Shown piece by piece: positions 6,567 through 14,469 of a stretch of DNA of 15,080 nucleotides (positions are counted from its first letter, which is position 1; each line of letters opens with the position of its first letter). The notes under the pieces are model-generated. The model did no database searches. It had not been told where the DNA came from and worked only from the letters and a program-made list of their open reading frames with translations. Position numbers and translations under genes: made by a program. Source of the DNA: Flavobacteriaceae bacterium (lineage in GTDB: Bacteria; Bacteroidota; Bacteroidia; Flavobacteriales; Flavobacteriaceae); the NCBI GenBank assembly GCA_002709185.1, contig PAQB01000032.1, positions 1 to 15,080 on the forward strand, written 5' to 3'.

Positions 6567-7106
6567 ATGCGACTTTATTTATTCATTTTACTGACAATAA
6601 ACACACAAAAGATGAATCCAATTTTTGTATTTAACCATGATTGTAAATTAGAGAATTGGCAGGTTGTTGATGATATTGTCATGGGCGGGCGTTCTAATGG
6701 GCAGCTGAGTTTAAATTCTGATGGTAATGGTGTGTTTAAAGGGAATGTATCCATTGAAAATAATGGCGGATTTTCTTCTATTCAACTCAACTTAGACGGT
6801 GTGAAAACCGTAAAAAATCAAGTTATTGAACTACAGCTAAAAGGGGACGGGAGTTTGTTTCAATTTAGAATAAAAGCCACAAAATACGACCGTCATTCCT
6901 ATGTATATGATTTCAAAACCACAGGCCAATGGGAAACAATTTTAATCCCTCTGAATAAAATGTATCCAAGCTTCCGAGGATACACCTTAGACATTCCAAA
7001 TTTTAACCAGTCCCAAATCGAGCGTATTGGATTTTTAAAAGCCTCCAAAATAAATAGCGCTTTTCAATTGGAAATAAAAAGTATTAGCTTGTCAGCTACG
7101 CTTTGA
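6567..7106 (+). CDS. CIA30 family protein
   Basis: A 179-residue protein of the CIA30 (complex I intermediate-associated protein 30) family, which adopts a galactose-binding-like beta-sandwich. Diagnostic stretches are WQVVDDIVMGGRSNG at 31-45, the NNGGFSSI block at 65-72, and the later WETILIPLNKMYPSFRG segment at 122-138. In eukaryotes CIA30 is a complex I assembly factor; in bacteria its role is unknown, and the mitochondrial role should not be transferred. Residues 1-15 (MRLYLFILLTINTQK) look like a short, weak signal peptide, so export is possible but uncertain. The frame extends back to a TTG at 6534 inside the helicase gene; the ATG at 6567 gives a family-like N-terminus and avoids the overlap. 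It is probably co-transcribed with the helicase. Confidence 0.88.
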   Translation: MRLYLFILLTINTQKMNPIFVFNHDCKLENWQVVDDIVMGGRSNGQLSLNSDGNGVFKGNVSIENNGGFSSIQLNLDGVKTVKNQVIELQLKGDGSLFQFRIKATKYDRHSYVYDFKTTGQWETILIPLNKMYPSFRGYTLDIPNFNQSQIERIGFLKASKINSAFQLEIKSISLSATL

Positions 7107-7229
7107 TTTTTCTGAACATCATATTTTTATTTACATAATATGTTCAATTTCAGCACTTTAAGCTAATTTCTTTACAATTGGATTTGGATTACTTTTTTTT
7201 ATTGGGCAGTTAAAATTATCCGTTTTTTT

Positions 7230-7237
7230 TAGCTTTG
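7230..7237 (+). promoter_or_regulatory. Putative -7 element of the ilv operon promoter
   Basis: TAGCTTTG fits TAnnTTTG exactly. A TTG at 7202-7204 is about 25 bases upstream, too far for a good -33, so this promoter may need an activator or may start elsewhere in 7107-7229. The predicted start near 7243 would leave a leader of only about 26 nt before ilvD, too short for a terminator-type attenuator. The rest of 7107-7229 is A/T-rich, with one weak 6-bp inverted repeat (7114-7119 with 7140-7145). Confidence 0.5.
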
Positions 7238-7242
7238 ATTAT

Positions 7243-7269
7243 ATGAATTTTAAAGTGATAACGGATTGA
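7243..7269 (+). other. Eight-codon mini-ORF abutting ilvD
   Basis: An ATG at 7243 opens a frame reading M-N-F-K-V-I-T-D followed by TGA at 7267-7269; the ilvD ATG starts at the next base. It is in frame with ilvD and contains one codon each for Val, Ile and Thr. There is no run of regulatory codons and no attenuator hairpin. It might be a leader or coupling peptide, or chance in A/T-rich DNA. Confidence 0.25.
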
Positions 7270-8949
7270 ATGAAGCCACTTAATAAGTATAGTAAAACCA
7301 TCACTCAAGATCCAACTCAACCTGCGGCACAAGCCATGCTTCATGCCATCGGATTGAAAAGAGAAGATTTCAATAAACCTATTGTTGGGATTGCAAGCAC
7401 TGGATACGAAGGGAACCCCTGTAATATGCATCTTAATGACCTAGCTAAATTGGTTAAAGAAGGCACCATTAACAAAGAGGTCATTGGTTTGATTTTTAAT
7501 ACCATTGGCGTCAGTGACGGTATTTCTATGGGGACACCAGGAATGAGATTTTCATTACCTTCTCGTGATGTCATTGCTGACTCCATGGAGACTGTAGTAC
7601 AGGCCATGAGCTACGATGGCCTCGTCACAGTTGTTGGATGTGATAAAAATATGCCTGGTGCGCTTATGGCTATGATTCGTATCAATAAACCTTGCTTGAT
7701 GGTTTATGGTGGCACCATTGATTCAGGCTGCCACAATGGAAAAAAATTAGATATTGTTTCTGCTTTCGAAGCATGGGGCAGTAAGGTTGCAGGTAGCATG
7801 TCGGAAAATGAATTTCAAAATATTGTTGAGAAAGCATGTCCAGGTGCTGGTGCATGTGGGGGCATGTACACTGCTAACACCATGGCCTCAGCAATTGAAG
7901 CTCTGGGAATGGCTTTACCTTATAACGCTTCTAATCCAGCCACAGGACAAGAGAAACAATTAGAATCAATAAAGGCTGGCGAAGCCATGCGAATTCTTCT
8001 TGAAAAGGACATTAAACCCTCGGATATTATTACCAAAAAATCACTGGAAAATGCCATTCGTTTGGTGATAATCTTGGGAGGTTCAACAAATGCCGTATTA
8101 CACTTCTTAGCCATTGCTAGAGCCGCTAATATCAAATTTACGTTAGAAGATTTTCAAAATATTAGTGACAATACGCCCTTTTTAGCAGACTTGAAGCCCA
8201 GTGGTAAATATCTGATGGAAGACGTGCACCGTGTAGGGGGTATTCCTGCCGTTTTAAAATACCTATTATCGGAAGGATTAATTCACGGAGATTGCCTAAC
8301 AGTCACTGGAAAAACCTTAGCTGAAAACTTATCTACCGTCAAGGGATTAACAGCAGGTCAAGATGTAATCAAACCGATAGATAAACCTATAAAGTCCACA
8401 GGACATTTAAGAATGCTATATGGCAATTTAGCGCTTGAAGGAAGCGTGGCTAAAATTACAGGAAAAGAAGGATTGAAATTTAAGGGTAAGGCCAAAGTTT
8501 TTGATGGTGAATATGCAACCAATGATGGCATTCGTGACGGTAAGGTCAAAAAAGGCGATGTTGTTGTAATTCGTTATGAAGGCCCAAAAGGCGGTCCAGG
8601 AATGCCTGAAATGCTTAAACCAACAGCTGCCATCATGGGAGCTGGATTAGGAAAGGATGTTGCTCTAATTACTGATGGACGCTTTTCAGGTGGAACTCAC
8701 GGATTTGTAGTTGGGCATATTACGCCTGAAGCACAAGAAGGGGGTGCCATTGCCCTTGTTAAAGATGGTGATATCATAACAATCGATGCTGAAACCAACA
8801 GCATTACACTCGATGTTTCCGAAGAAGAATTACAAAACAGAAAATCACAATGGAAAGCCCCTGAACTCAAGGTCTCCAGAGGAGTACTCTATAAATATGC
8901 TAAAACAGTATCTTCAGCATCCAAAGGTTGTGTTACTGATGAATTTTAA
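7270..8949 (+). CDS. ilvD: Dihydroxy-acid dehydratase
   Basis: A 559-residue IlvD/Edd-family dehydratase that converts 2,3-dihydroxy-isovalerate and 2,3-dihydroxy-3-methylvalerate to the 2-oxo acids leading to valine/leucine and isoleucine. Three cluster cysteines are present: C51 (GNPCN), C124 (GCDKNMPG) and C196 ([10 protein letters not shown]). This set is typical of the [2Fe-2S]-type enzymes, which tend to be oxygen-tolerant. The active-site serine is S473 in [10 protein letters not shown]-terminus [21 protein letters not shown] fits the family at this start. The length is normal for the shorter, non-E. coli-type DHADs. It is the first gene of the operon, and ilvB begins 11 bases after its stop. 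Confidence 0.98.
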   Translation: MKPLNKYSKTITQDPTQPAAQAMLHAIGLKREDFNKPIVGIASTGYEGNPCNMHLNDLAKLVKEGTINKEVIGLIFNTIGVSDGISMGTPGMRFSLPSRDVIADSMETVVQAMSYDGLVTVVGCDKNMPGALMAMIRINKPCLMVYGGTIDSGCHNGKKLDIVSAFEAWGSKVAGSMSENEFQNIVEKACPGAGACGGMYTANTMASAIEALGMALPYNASNPATGQEKQLESIKAGEAMRILLEKDIKPSDIITKKSLENAIRLVIILGGSTNAVLHFLAIARAANIKFTLEDFQNISDNTPFLADLKPSGKYLMEDVHRVGGIPAVLKYLLSEGLIHGDCLTVTGKTLAENLSTVKGLTAGQDVIKPIDKPIKSTGHLRMLYGNLALEGSVAKITGKEGLKFKGKAKVFDGEYATNDGIRDGKVKKGDVVVIRYEGPKGGPGMPEMLKPTAAIMGAGLGKDVALITDGRFSGGTHGFVVGHITPEAQEGGAIALVKDGDIITIDAETNSITLDVSEEELQNRKSQWKAPELKVSRGVLYKYAKTVSSASKGCVTDEF

Positions 8950-8960
8950 GAATTAAAATT

Positions 8961-10697
8961 ATGGAAAATCTGAAAATAAAATCTCGAACCAACTACCACA
9001 ATCTCCCCAAAGAAAAAATTACAGGTGCTGAGGCCGTTGTTCGCTGTCTCATCGCAGAGGGAGTGGACATCATATATGGTTACCCGGGTGGTGCCATTAT
9101 GCCTGTGTATGACGAATTTTATAAATACCACAAAGAGATTTATCATGTGTTGACACGACATGAACAAGGCGCTACACACGCGGCTCAAGGCTATGCTAGA
9201 ATTTCTGGAAAAGTAGGGGTCGCCATTGCAACTTCTGGTCCAGGTGCAACCAATCTTATCACTGGAATTGCCGATGCACAAATTGATTCTACACCAATGG
9301 TTTGTATCACAGGACAAGTACCGTCTCATTTGTTGGGAAGTGATGCCTTTCAAGAGACAGATATCGTTGGGATTTCAACACCAGTCACAAAATGGAACCA
9401 TCAAATTACACGCGCTGAAGAAATTCCTGAAGTCATCGCCAAAGCATTTTTTATTGCACGCAGCGGAAGACCTGGCCCTGTTTTGATAGATATTACCAAA
9501 GATGCACAATTTGAAACGTTTGATTTTACCTACCAAAAATGTAATGTTGTACGCAGCTACAAACCAGTCCCGAAATTGCAACAAAACCAGCTTCAGGCCG
9601 CAGCTGAATTGATCAACTCGGCCAAAAAACCCTTGATTGTCTGGGGACAAGGGGTAATTTTAGGAAAAGCTGAAGAAGAGTTTAAGGCCTTTGTTGAAAA
9701 AACAGGTATTCCAGCAGCTTGGACGATTATGGGCGTTTCTGCCATTGACACTGCACATCCATTGAATGTGGGTATGGTAGGAATGCATGGAAATTATGGT
9801 CCTAACATTTTAACTAATGAATGTGATGTTCTTATTGCAATTGGGATGCGATTTGACGACCGCGTCACTGGAAAACTTAGTGAATATGCCAAACAAGCCA
9901 AAGTTATTCATTTTGAAATTGATCCCGCTGAAATTGATAAGAATGTAAAAACAGATGTTGCCGTATTGGGAGATTCTAAAGAAAGTTTGAGTGAAATTTT
10001 ACCCTTAGTTGATAAAAATACTCACTCTCATTGGTTGAAAAAATTTAAAGATTTTTCTAAAATTGAATTTGAAAAAGTCATAAAGGCAGATTTACATCCA
10101 ACAAAAGAAGGACTTACAATGGGTGAGGTGCTCAAAGAAATTAACATTCAAAGTGGTGGCAAAGCAGCCATTGTCTCTGATGTAGGACAACATCAAATGA
10201 TTGCCTGTCGTTATGCAGAATTTACGCAATCACGTGGAAATATTACTTCCGGTGGATTGGGTACAATGGGTTTTGCACTACCAGCGGCTATTGGTGCTAA
10301 AATGGCCTGTCCAGATCGCGAAGTAGTCGCAATTATAGGAGATGGAGGTTATCAAATGACTATACAAGAGCTTGGAACCATTTTCCAAACCAAAACTGCC
10401 GTAAAAATTGTAGTTCTCAATAACGACTTTTTAGGCATGGTGCGACAGTGGCAGCAGTTATTTTTTGATAAGCGCTATGCATCAACAGAAATGACAAATC
10501 CAGATTTTGTAACCATTGCAAAGGGCTATCATATAGACGCAAAACGTGTGACCAAACGTGAAAACTTAGCCACTGCTATAGAAGAAATGATGCGCTCAAA
10601 AGACGCTTATTTTTTAGAAGTTTGTGTTGAGAAAGAAGACAATGTATTTCCGATGATTCCATCTGGGGCATCCGTTTCAGAAATTCGATTAGAATAA
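8961..10697 (+). CDS. ilvB: Acetolactate synthase, large (catalytic) subunit
   Basis: A 578-residue thiamine-diphosphate enzyme that condenses pyruvate with a second pyruvate (valine/leucine branch) or with 2-oxobutyrate (isoleucine branch). The N-terminal PYR domain (about 20-185) has YGYPGGAIMPVYD and the cofactor-activating glutamate E68 in RHEQGA. The central FAD-binding domain (about 205-350) has GMRFDDRVTG near 295-304. The C-terminal domain binds ThDP-Mg2+ through GDGGYQ (460) and NND at 487-489, the usual GDG-X24/25-NN spacing. The VRQWQ motif at 494-498 is diagnostic of biosynthetic AHAS rather than the catabolic AlsS type. The regulatory subunit gene follows after 5 bases, supporting a stoichiometric complex. 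Confidence 0.98.
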   Translation: MENLKIKSRTNYHNLPKEKITGAEAVVRCLIAEGVDIIYGYPGGAIMPVYDEFYKYHKEIYHVLTRHEQGATHAAQGYARISGKVGVAIATSGPGATNLITGIADAQIDSTPMVCITGQVPSHLLGSDAFQETDIVGISTPVTKWNHQITRAEEIPEVIAKAFFIARSGRPGPVLIDITKDAQFETFDFTYQKCNVVRSYKPVPKLQQNQLQAAAELINSAKKPLIVWGQGVILGKAEEEFKAFVEKTGIPAAWTIMGVSAIDTAHPLNVGMVGMHGNYGPNILTNECDVLIAIGMRFDDRVTGKLSEYAKQAKVIHFEIDPAEIDKNVKTDVAVLGDSKESLSEILPLVDKNTHSHWLKKFKDFSKIEFEKVIKADLHPTKEGLTMGEVLKEINIQSGGKAAIVSDVGQHQMIACRYAEFTQSRGNITSGGLGTMGFALPAAIGAKMACPDREVVAIIGDGGYQMTIQELGTIFQTKTAVKIVVLNNDFLGMVRQWQQLFFDKRYASTEMTNPDFVTIAKGYHIDAKRVTKRENLATAIEEMMRSKDAYFLEVCVEKEDNVFPMIPSGASVSEIRLE

Positions 10698-10702
10698 ATT
10701 AA

Positions 10703-11239
10703 ATGGCTATGAAAAGTACACTCAAACAATATACAATTTCTATATACACCGAAAACAATATCGGTTTACTAAACAGAATCTCTGCAATTTTTCAGCGAAG
10801 ACATATCAACATTGAAAGCATGAACATTTCGGAGTCTGAAATAGAAGGGGTCTCTAGATTCACTGTTCTTGTGAAAATGAAAGAAGATAATGTCAAAAAA
10901 ATCATTGGGCAAATTGAAAAACAAATTGAAGTCATCAAAGCCTTTTATCATACAGACGAACAAACCATTTATTTAGAAAGCTGTATGTTTAAAATCAAAT
11001 CTGATTTGCTTTTCGAAGAACGCCAAATCCAAAATATCATAAAAGATAGCGATGCCAGAATCGTTACGGTAAACCGAGAATTTTTTGTATTGGAAAAATC
11101 GGGGAGGCGTCACGAAATTGAATTGCTCCACAGGGAATTAAAAGCTTTTGGCGTCATGCAATTTGTCCGGTCAGGTCGTATTGCAGTAACCAAGGATGAA
11201 ATGAAAATTTCAGAAATACTAAACCAATTTAACTCATAA
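10703..11239 (+). CDS. ilvN: Acetolactate synthase, small (regulatory) subunit
   Basis: A 178-residue regulatory subunit, in the long IlvN/IlvH size class. Residues about 9-82 are an ACT domain with the ligand-loop pattern ENNIGLLNRISAIFQRRHI and NIESMNIS; in characterised homologues valine binds here at the dimer interface and inhibits the holoenzyme. Residues 88-165 are the C-terminal ALS_ss_C domain (VNREFFVLEKSGRRHEI, FGVMQFVRSGRIAV). It activates the IlvB catalytic subunit and confers feedback control. ATG at 10703 is used; a second in-frame ATG two codons later (10709) is equally possible. It sits 5 bases after ilvB and 16 before ilvC. Confidence 0.97.
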   Translation: MAMKSTLKQYTISIYTENNIGLLNRISAIFQRRHINIESMNISESEIEGVSRFTVLVKMKEDNVKKIIGQIEKQIEVIKAFYHTDEQTIYLESCMFKIKSDLLFEERQIQNIIKDSDARIVTVNREFFVLEKSGRRHEIELLHRELKAFGVMQFVRSGRIAVTKDEMKISEILNQFNS

Positions 11240-11255
11240 ATAAATAAAAATTAAA

Positions 11256-12737
11256 ATGGCAAATTACTTTAATACACTCTCTCTCGGTCAAAAACTAGAT
11301 CAACTGTCTAAATGTAGATTCATGGACACCTCAGAATTTGATACTGGAGTAGACGCCTTAAAAAATAAAAAAATCGTAATTATTGGCTGTGGTGCTCAAG
11401 GGCTTAACCAAGGCTTAAACATGAGAGATTCTGGTCTTGATATCTCATATGCTTTACGAGATCAAGCCATTGCACAACAACGCCAATCTTTTAAGAATGC
11501 CTCTGAAAACGGCTTTACTGTTGGGAACTACCAAGAGTTAATTCCTACCGCAGACTTGGTTTTAAATCTCACTCCAGACAAGCAACATTCTAATGTGATA
11601 GATGCGGTTATGCCTTTGATGAAAAAAGGTGCTACATTATCCTATTCTCATGGTTTTAATATTGTTGAAGAGGGAAAACAAATCCGTAAAGATTTAACAG
11701 TCATAATGGTGGCTCCAAAGTGTCCAGGAACTGAAGTGCGTGAAGAATATAAACGAGGTTTTGGGGTACCAACACTTATTGCGGTACATCCAGAAAATGA
11801 TCCTCAGGGGAAAGGTTGGGCACAAGCCAAAGCATATGCAGTGGCCACTGGAGGCCATAAGGCAGGTGTTTTGGCATCATCTTTTGTTGCTGAAGTGAAG
11901 AGTGACCTTATGGGTGAGCAAACTATTTTATGTGGTGTTTTACAAACCGCCTCTATTTTGTCCTTTGACAAAATGATAGAGGAGGGGATTGACCCCGCTT
12001 ACGCCTCTAAGTTGATTCAGTTTGGATGGGAAACCATTACAGAAGCTTTAAAGCACGGTGGCATTACAAACATGATGGACCGCTTGTCTAACCCAGCAAA
12101 ACTAAAAACTTTTGAGATTTCAGAGGAACTCAAAACCATCATGAAGCCGTTGTTTGAAAAGCATATGAACGACATAATGTCTGGTCATTTTTCAAAAACC
12201 ATGATGGAAGATTGGGCCAATGACGATGTCAATTTATTAAGCTGGCGCGCAGCTACTGGAGAAACCGCTTTTGAAAAAACAGCCGCAACAAAAGAACAGA
12301 TTGCTGAGCAAGAGTATTTTGACCATGGGGTTCTCATGGTGGCCTTTGTACGCGCTGGTGTAGAATTGGCTTACGAAACCATGGTTGCTTCTGGGATTGT
12401 TGAAGAATCCGCTTATTATGAATCGCTTCACGAACTCCCATTAATTGCTAATACAGTGGCAAGGAAAAAATTATTTGAAATGAACCGTATTATATCAGAC
12501 ACTGCAGAATATGGTTGCTATTTATTTGACCATGCTTGTAAACCTTTGTTAGTCGATTTCATGAAAACTGTCACAAAAGATATTATTGGAACTGCATACT
12601 CACCAGAGGTCACTGCCGTAGATAACGCAACGCTTATTGCTGTTAATAAAAAGATAAGAGAACATTCTATTGAAGATGTTGGCGCCGTTCTGAGACAGGC
12701 CATGACGGATATGAAAATTATAAAAACAGTCGCATAA
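11256..12737 (+). CDS. ilvC: Ketol-acid reductoisomerase, class II (long form)
   Basis: A 493-residue class II KARI that isomerises and reduces acetolactate and acetohydroxybutyrate to the dihydroxy acids used by IlvD. The Rossmann motif [17 protein letters not shown] at 44-60 is near identical to the E. coli enzyme. R68, R76 and S78, at the E. coli NADPH-phosphate-binding positions, are kept, so NADPH use is expected. Catalytic H132 (SYSHGF), and the Mg ligands D217 and E221 (KSDLMGEQ), also keep E. coli numbering. The duplicated knotted C-terminal domains that define class II fill residues about 210-490, against roughly 330-340 residues in total for class I. ilvA starts 17 bases after the stop. 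Confidence 0.98.
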   Translation: MANYFNTLSLGQKLDQLSKCRFMDTSEFDTGVDALKNKKIVIIGCGAQGLNQGLNMRDSGLDISYALRDQAIAQQRQSFKNASENGFTVGNYQELIPTADLVLNLTPDKQHSNVIDAVMPLMKKGATLSYSHGFNIVEEGKQIRKDLTVIMVAPKCPGTEVREEYKRGFGVPTLIAVHPENDPQGKGWAQAKAYAVATGGHKAGVLASSFVAEVKSDLMGEQTILCGVLQTASILSFDKMIEEGIDPAYASKLIQFGWETITEALKHGGITNMMDRLSNPAKLKTFEISEELKTIMKPLFEKHMNDIMSGHFSKTMMEDWANDDVNLLSWRAATGETAFEKTAATKEQIAEQEYFDHGVLMVAFVRAGVELAYETMVASGIVEESAYYESLHELPLIANTVARKKLFEMNRIISDTAEYGCYLFDHACKPLLVDFMKTVTKDIIGTAYSPEVTAVDNATLIAVNKKIREHSIEDVGAVLRQAMTDMKIIKTVA

Positions 12738-12754
12738 TAAATAAATACGGCGTT

Positions 12755-14020
12755 ATGAAGGACCCTCAAAAAACTTACATTCCCACGGTTGAAGCGATTC
12801 AAGCGGCAGCAAAAAAATTGAAAGGCATTGCCTTAGTTTCTCCACTAGAGAAGCACATTAGATTTTCTGAAAAGTACGAATGTAATATGCTGTTTAAAAG
12901 AGAAGATTTACAACAAGTTAGATCTTATAAAATTAGAGGGGCTTACAATAAAATTTCTTCCTTATCATCTGATGAAACCAAAAATGGCATCATTTGTGCC
13001 AGTGCTGGTAACCATGCACAGGGAGTCGCTTTATCTTGTAATTTATTAAAGATAAAAGGGACAATATATATGCCTGCGCCCACGCCAAATCAAAAAGTTG
13101 AGCAAGTTAAAATGTTTGGTAAAGCGTATGTGGAGGTGGTTTTGGTAGGAGACACTTTTGATGATTCGTTTCTAGAAGCCATGGCAGAATGTAAAAAATA
13201 TGGAAAGCCGTTAGTTCATCCTTTTAACGATTCAAAGGTCATTGAGGGACAAGGAACTGTTGGCTTGGAAATTATCCAGCAGTCCAAAGTACCTATCGAT
13301 TATATATTTATCCCAGTAGGTGGAGGCGGTTTGGCCTCTGGACTTTCTTCGGTTGTGAAGGCATTATCTCCAAAAACCAAAATTATTGGTGTTGAACCTG
13401 CCGGAGCGCCCTCCATGTCAAAATCTATTGACAATGGAGAACTTGTGAAATTATCTCAAATTGAAAAATTTGTGGACGGGGCATCCGTTAAACAAGTTGG
13501 CGATTTGACCTTTGAAATTTGTAAAAAATACCTAGATGTAATGACCACTGTGCATGAAGGTAAAATATGCCAAACAATATTGGAGATGTATAATAAAGAC
13601 GCCATTGTAGCGGAACCTGCAGGTGTTATGAGTATTGCTGCCTTGGATAGTTTTAAAAATGAAATAAAAGGTAAAAATGTGGTTTGCTTGGTGAGTGGTA
13701 GCAATAACGATATAACAAGAACTTCTGAAATTGAAGAACGAGCGCTGTTGTATGCCAATTTAAAACATTATTTCATTATTAAATTCCCACAGCGACCAGG
13801 TGCCTTAAGAGAATTTGTTGTGGATGTTTTAGGACCTAATGATGACATTACACATTTCGAATATACAAAAAAGGTAAACCGCGAGAATGAAGTGGCTGTT
13901 GTTGGCATCCAATTGAAAGACCAGGAAGACTTAAAACCGCTTATTACTAAACTAAAAGCGCGTAATTTTTTTGGTGACTACATCAATGATAAACCTGATT
14001 TGTTTCAGCTAATGGTTTAA
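12755..14020 (+). CDS. ilvA: Threonine deaminase (threonine ammonia-lyase, biosynthetic)
   Basis: A 421-residue fold-type II PLP enzyme that deaminates threonine to 2-oxobutyrate, the first committed step to isoleucine. The Schiff-base lysine is K59 in SYKIRGA, the substrate loop is SAGNHAQG at 83-90, the phosphate-binding glycine loop is PVGGGGLASG near 187-196, and the ring-nitrogen site is SGSNND in the 310s. Residues about 335-421 form one ACT-like regulatory domain (FPQRPGALREFV...FEYTKK), where E. coli IlvA has two; isoleucine feedback inhibition is expected but the response may differ. Its place at the end of ilvDBNC and this C-terminal domain favour the biosynthetic over the catabolic TdcB type. 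Confidence 0.96.
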   Translation: MKDPQKTYIPTVEAIQAAAKKLKGIALVSPLEKHIRFSEKYECNMLFKREDLQQVRSYKIRGAYNKISSLSSDETKNGIICASAGNHAQGVALSCNLLKIKGTIYMPAPTPNQKVEQVKMFGKAYVEVVLVGDTFDDSFLEAMAECKKYGKPLVHPFNDSKVIEGQGTVGLEIIQQSKVPIDYIFIPVGGGGLASGLSSVVKALSPKTKIIGVEPAGAPSMSKSIDNGELVKLSQIEKFVDGASVKQVGDLTFEICKKYLDVMTTVHEGKICQTILEMYNKDAIVAEPAGVMSIAALDSFKNEIKGKNVVCLVSGSNNDITRTSEIEERALLYANLKHYFIIKFPQRPGALREFVVDVLGPNDDITHFEYTKKVNRENEVAVVGIQLKDQEDLKPLITKLKARNFFGDYINDKPDLFQLMV

Positions 14021-14065
14021 TTATCATGATTTTTAACATCACATAGTGTCTGTTTTCTTACAATC

Positions 14066-14073
14066 TATATTTG
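14066..14073 (+). promoter_or_regulatory. Possible -7 element for the DUF3817-MscS unit
   Basis: TATATTTG fits TAnnTTTG exactly but no TTG-type -33 lies at the proper distance. It would give a leader of about 78 nt. A second, imperfect element TATCTTTA at 14130-14137 would give a leader of about 14 nt, more like the other genes here. The rest of 14021-14157 is A/T-rich with no gene or clear terminator. Confidence 0.35.
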
Positions 14074-14157
14074 TACTATAATTTATATTATGTAAAATTA
14101 ATATTATAAACGCTATTGTATATAATTCATATCTTTACACCAAATATATCTAACATA

Positions 14158-14451
14158 ATGCATATAATTTCAATATTTCGCACAATTGCCTTTTTAGAGG
14201 GTCTCTCCTACATTTTATTATTGTTGGTAGCAGTACCCATAAAATATATTAATAATGATCCTAGTTATGTAAAAATATTGGGAATGCCACATGGATTACT
14301 ATTCGTAACCTATATTGTTCTATCAATGTTCATGTATTTTAATTATAAATGGGTGAAAAAGAATTTATTAGGTGTTTTAGTAGCTTCTGTAATTCCTTTT
14401 GGTACCTTTGTAGTGGATTATAAATTAAAAAAATCCTTAAACGAGGTTTAA
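14158..14451 (+). CDS. DUF3817 small integral membrane protein
   Basis: A 97-residue membrane protein of the DUF3817 family (B. subtilis YdzA-like), function unknown. Three hydrophobic segments can be seen at about 8-28, 45-62 and 70-88. Conserved features are FRTIAFLEGLSYILLL (E14-G15 inside the first helix), GMPHG at 42-46, the W65-containing loop, and the ASVIPFGTFVVDYKLK end. The frame can be extended 14 codons upstream to a TTG at 14116, but the family starts with a short N-terminus before FR.xAxxEG, so the ATG at 14158 is preferred. The mechanosensitive channel gene starts 18 bases after the stop on the same strand, so co-transcription is likely. Confidence 0.88.
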   Translation: MHIISIFRTIAFLEGLSYILLLLVAVPIKYINNDPSYVKILGMPHGLLFVTYIVLSMFMYFNYKWVKKNLLGVLVASVIPFGTFVVDYKLKKSLNEV

Positions 14452-14469
14452 TTCATAATACATTAACCA

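Noticed and set aside
7114..7145. Inverted repeat GAACAT...ATGTTC downstream of the CIA30 gene as a terminator
   Set aside because: Only 6 bp with a 20-base loop, A/T-rich, and not followed by a T run.
11256..12737. Horizontal transfer of ilvC because it is so like the E. coli class II enzyme
   Set aside because: Class II KARI is common in Bacteroidetes, and the base composition and operon spacing look like those of its neighbours.
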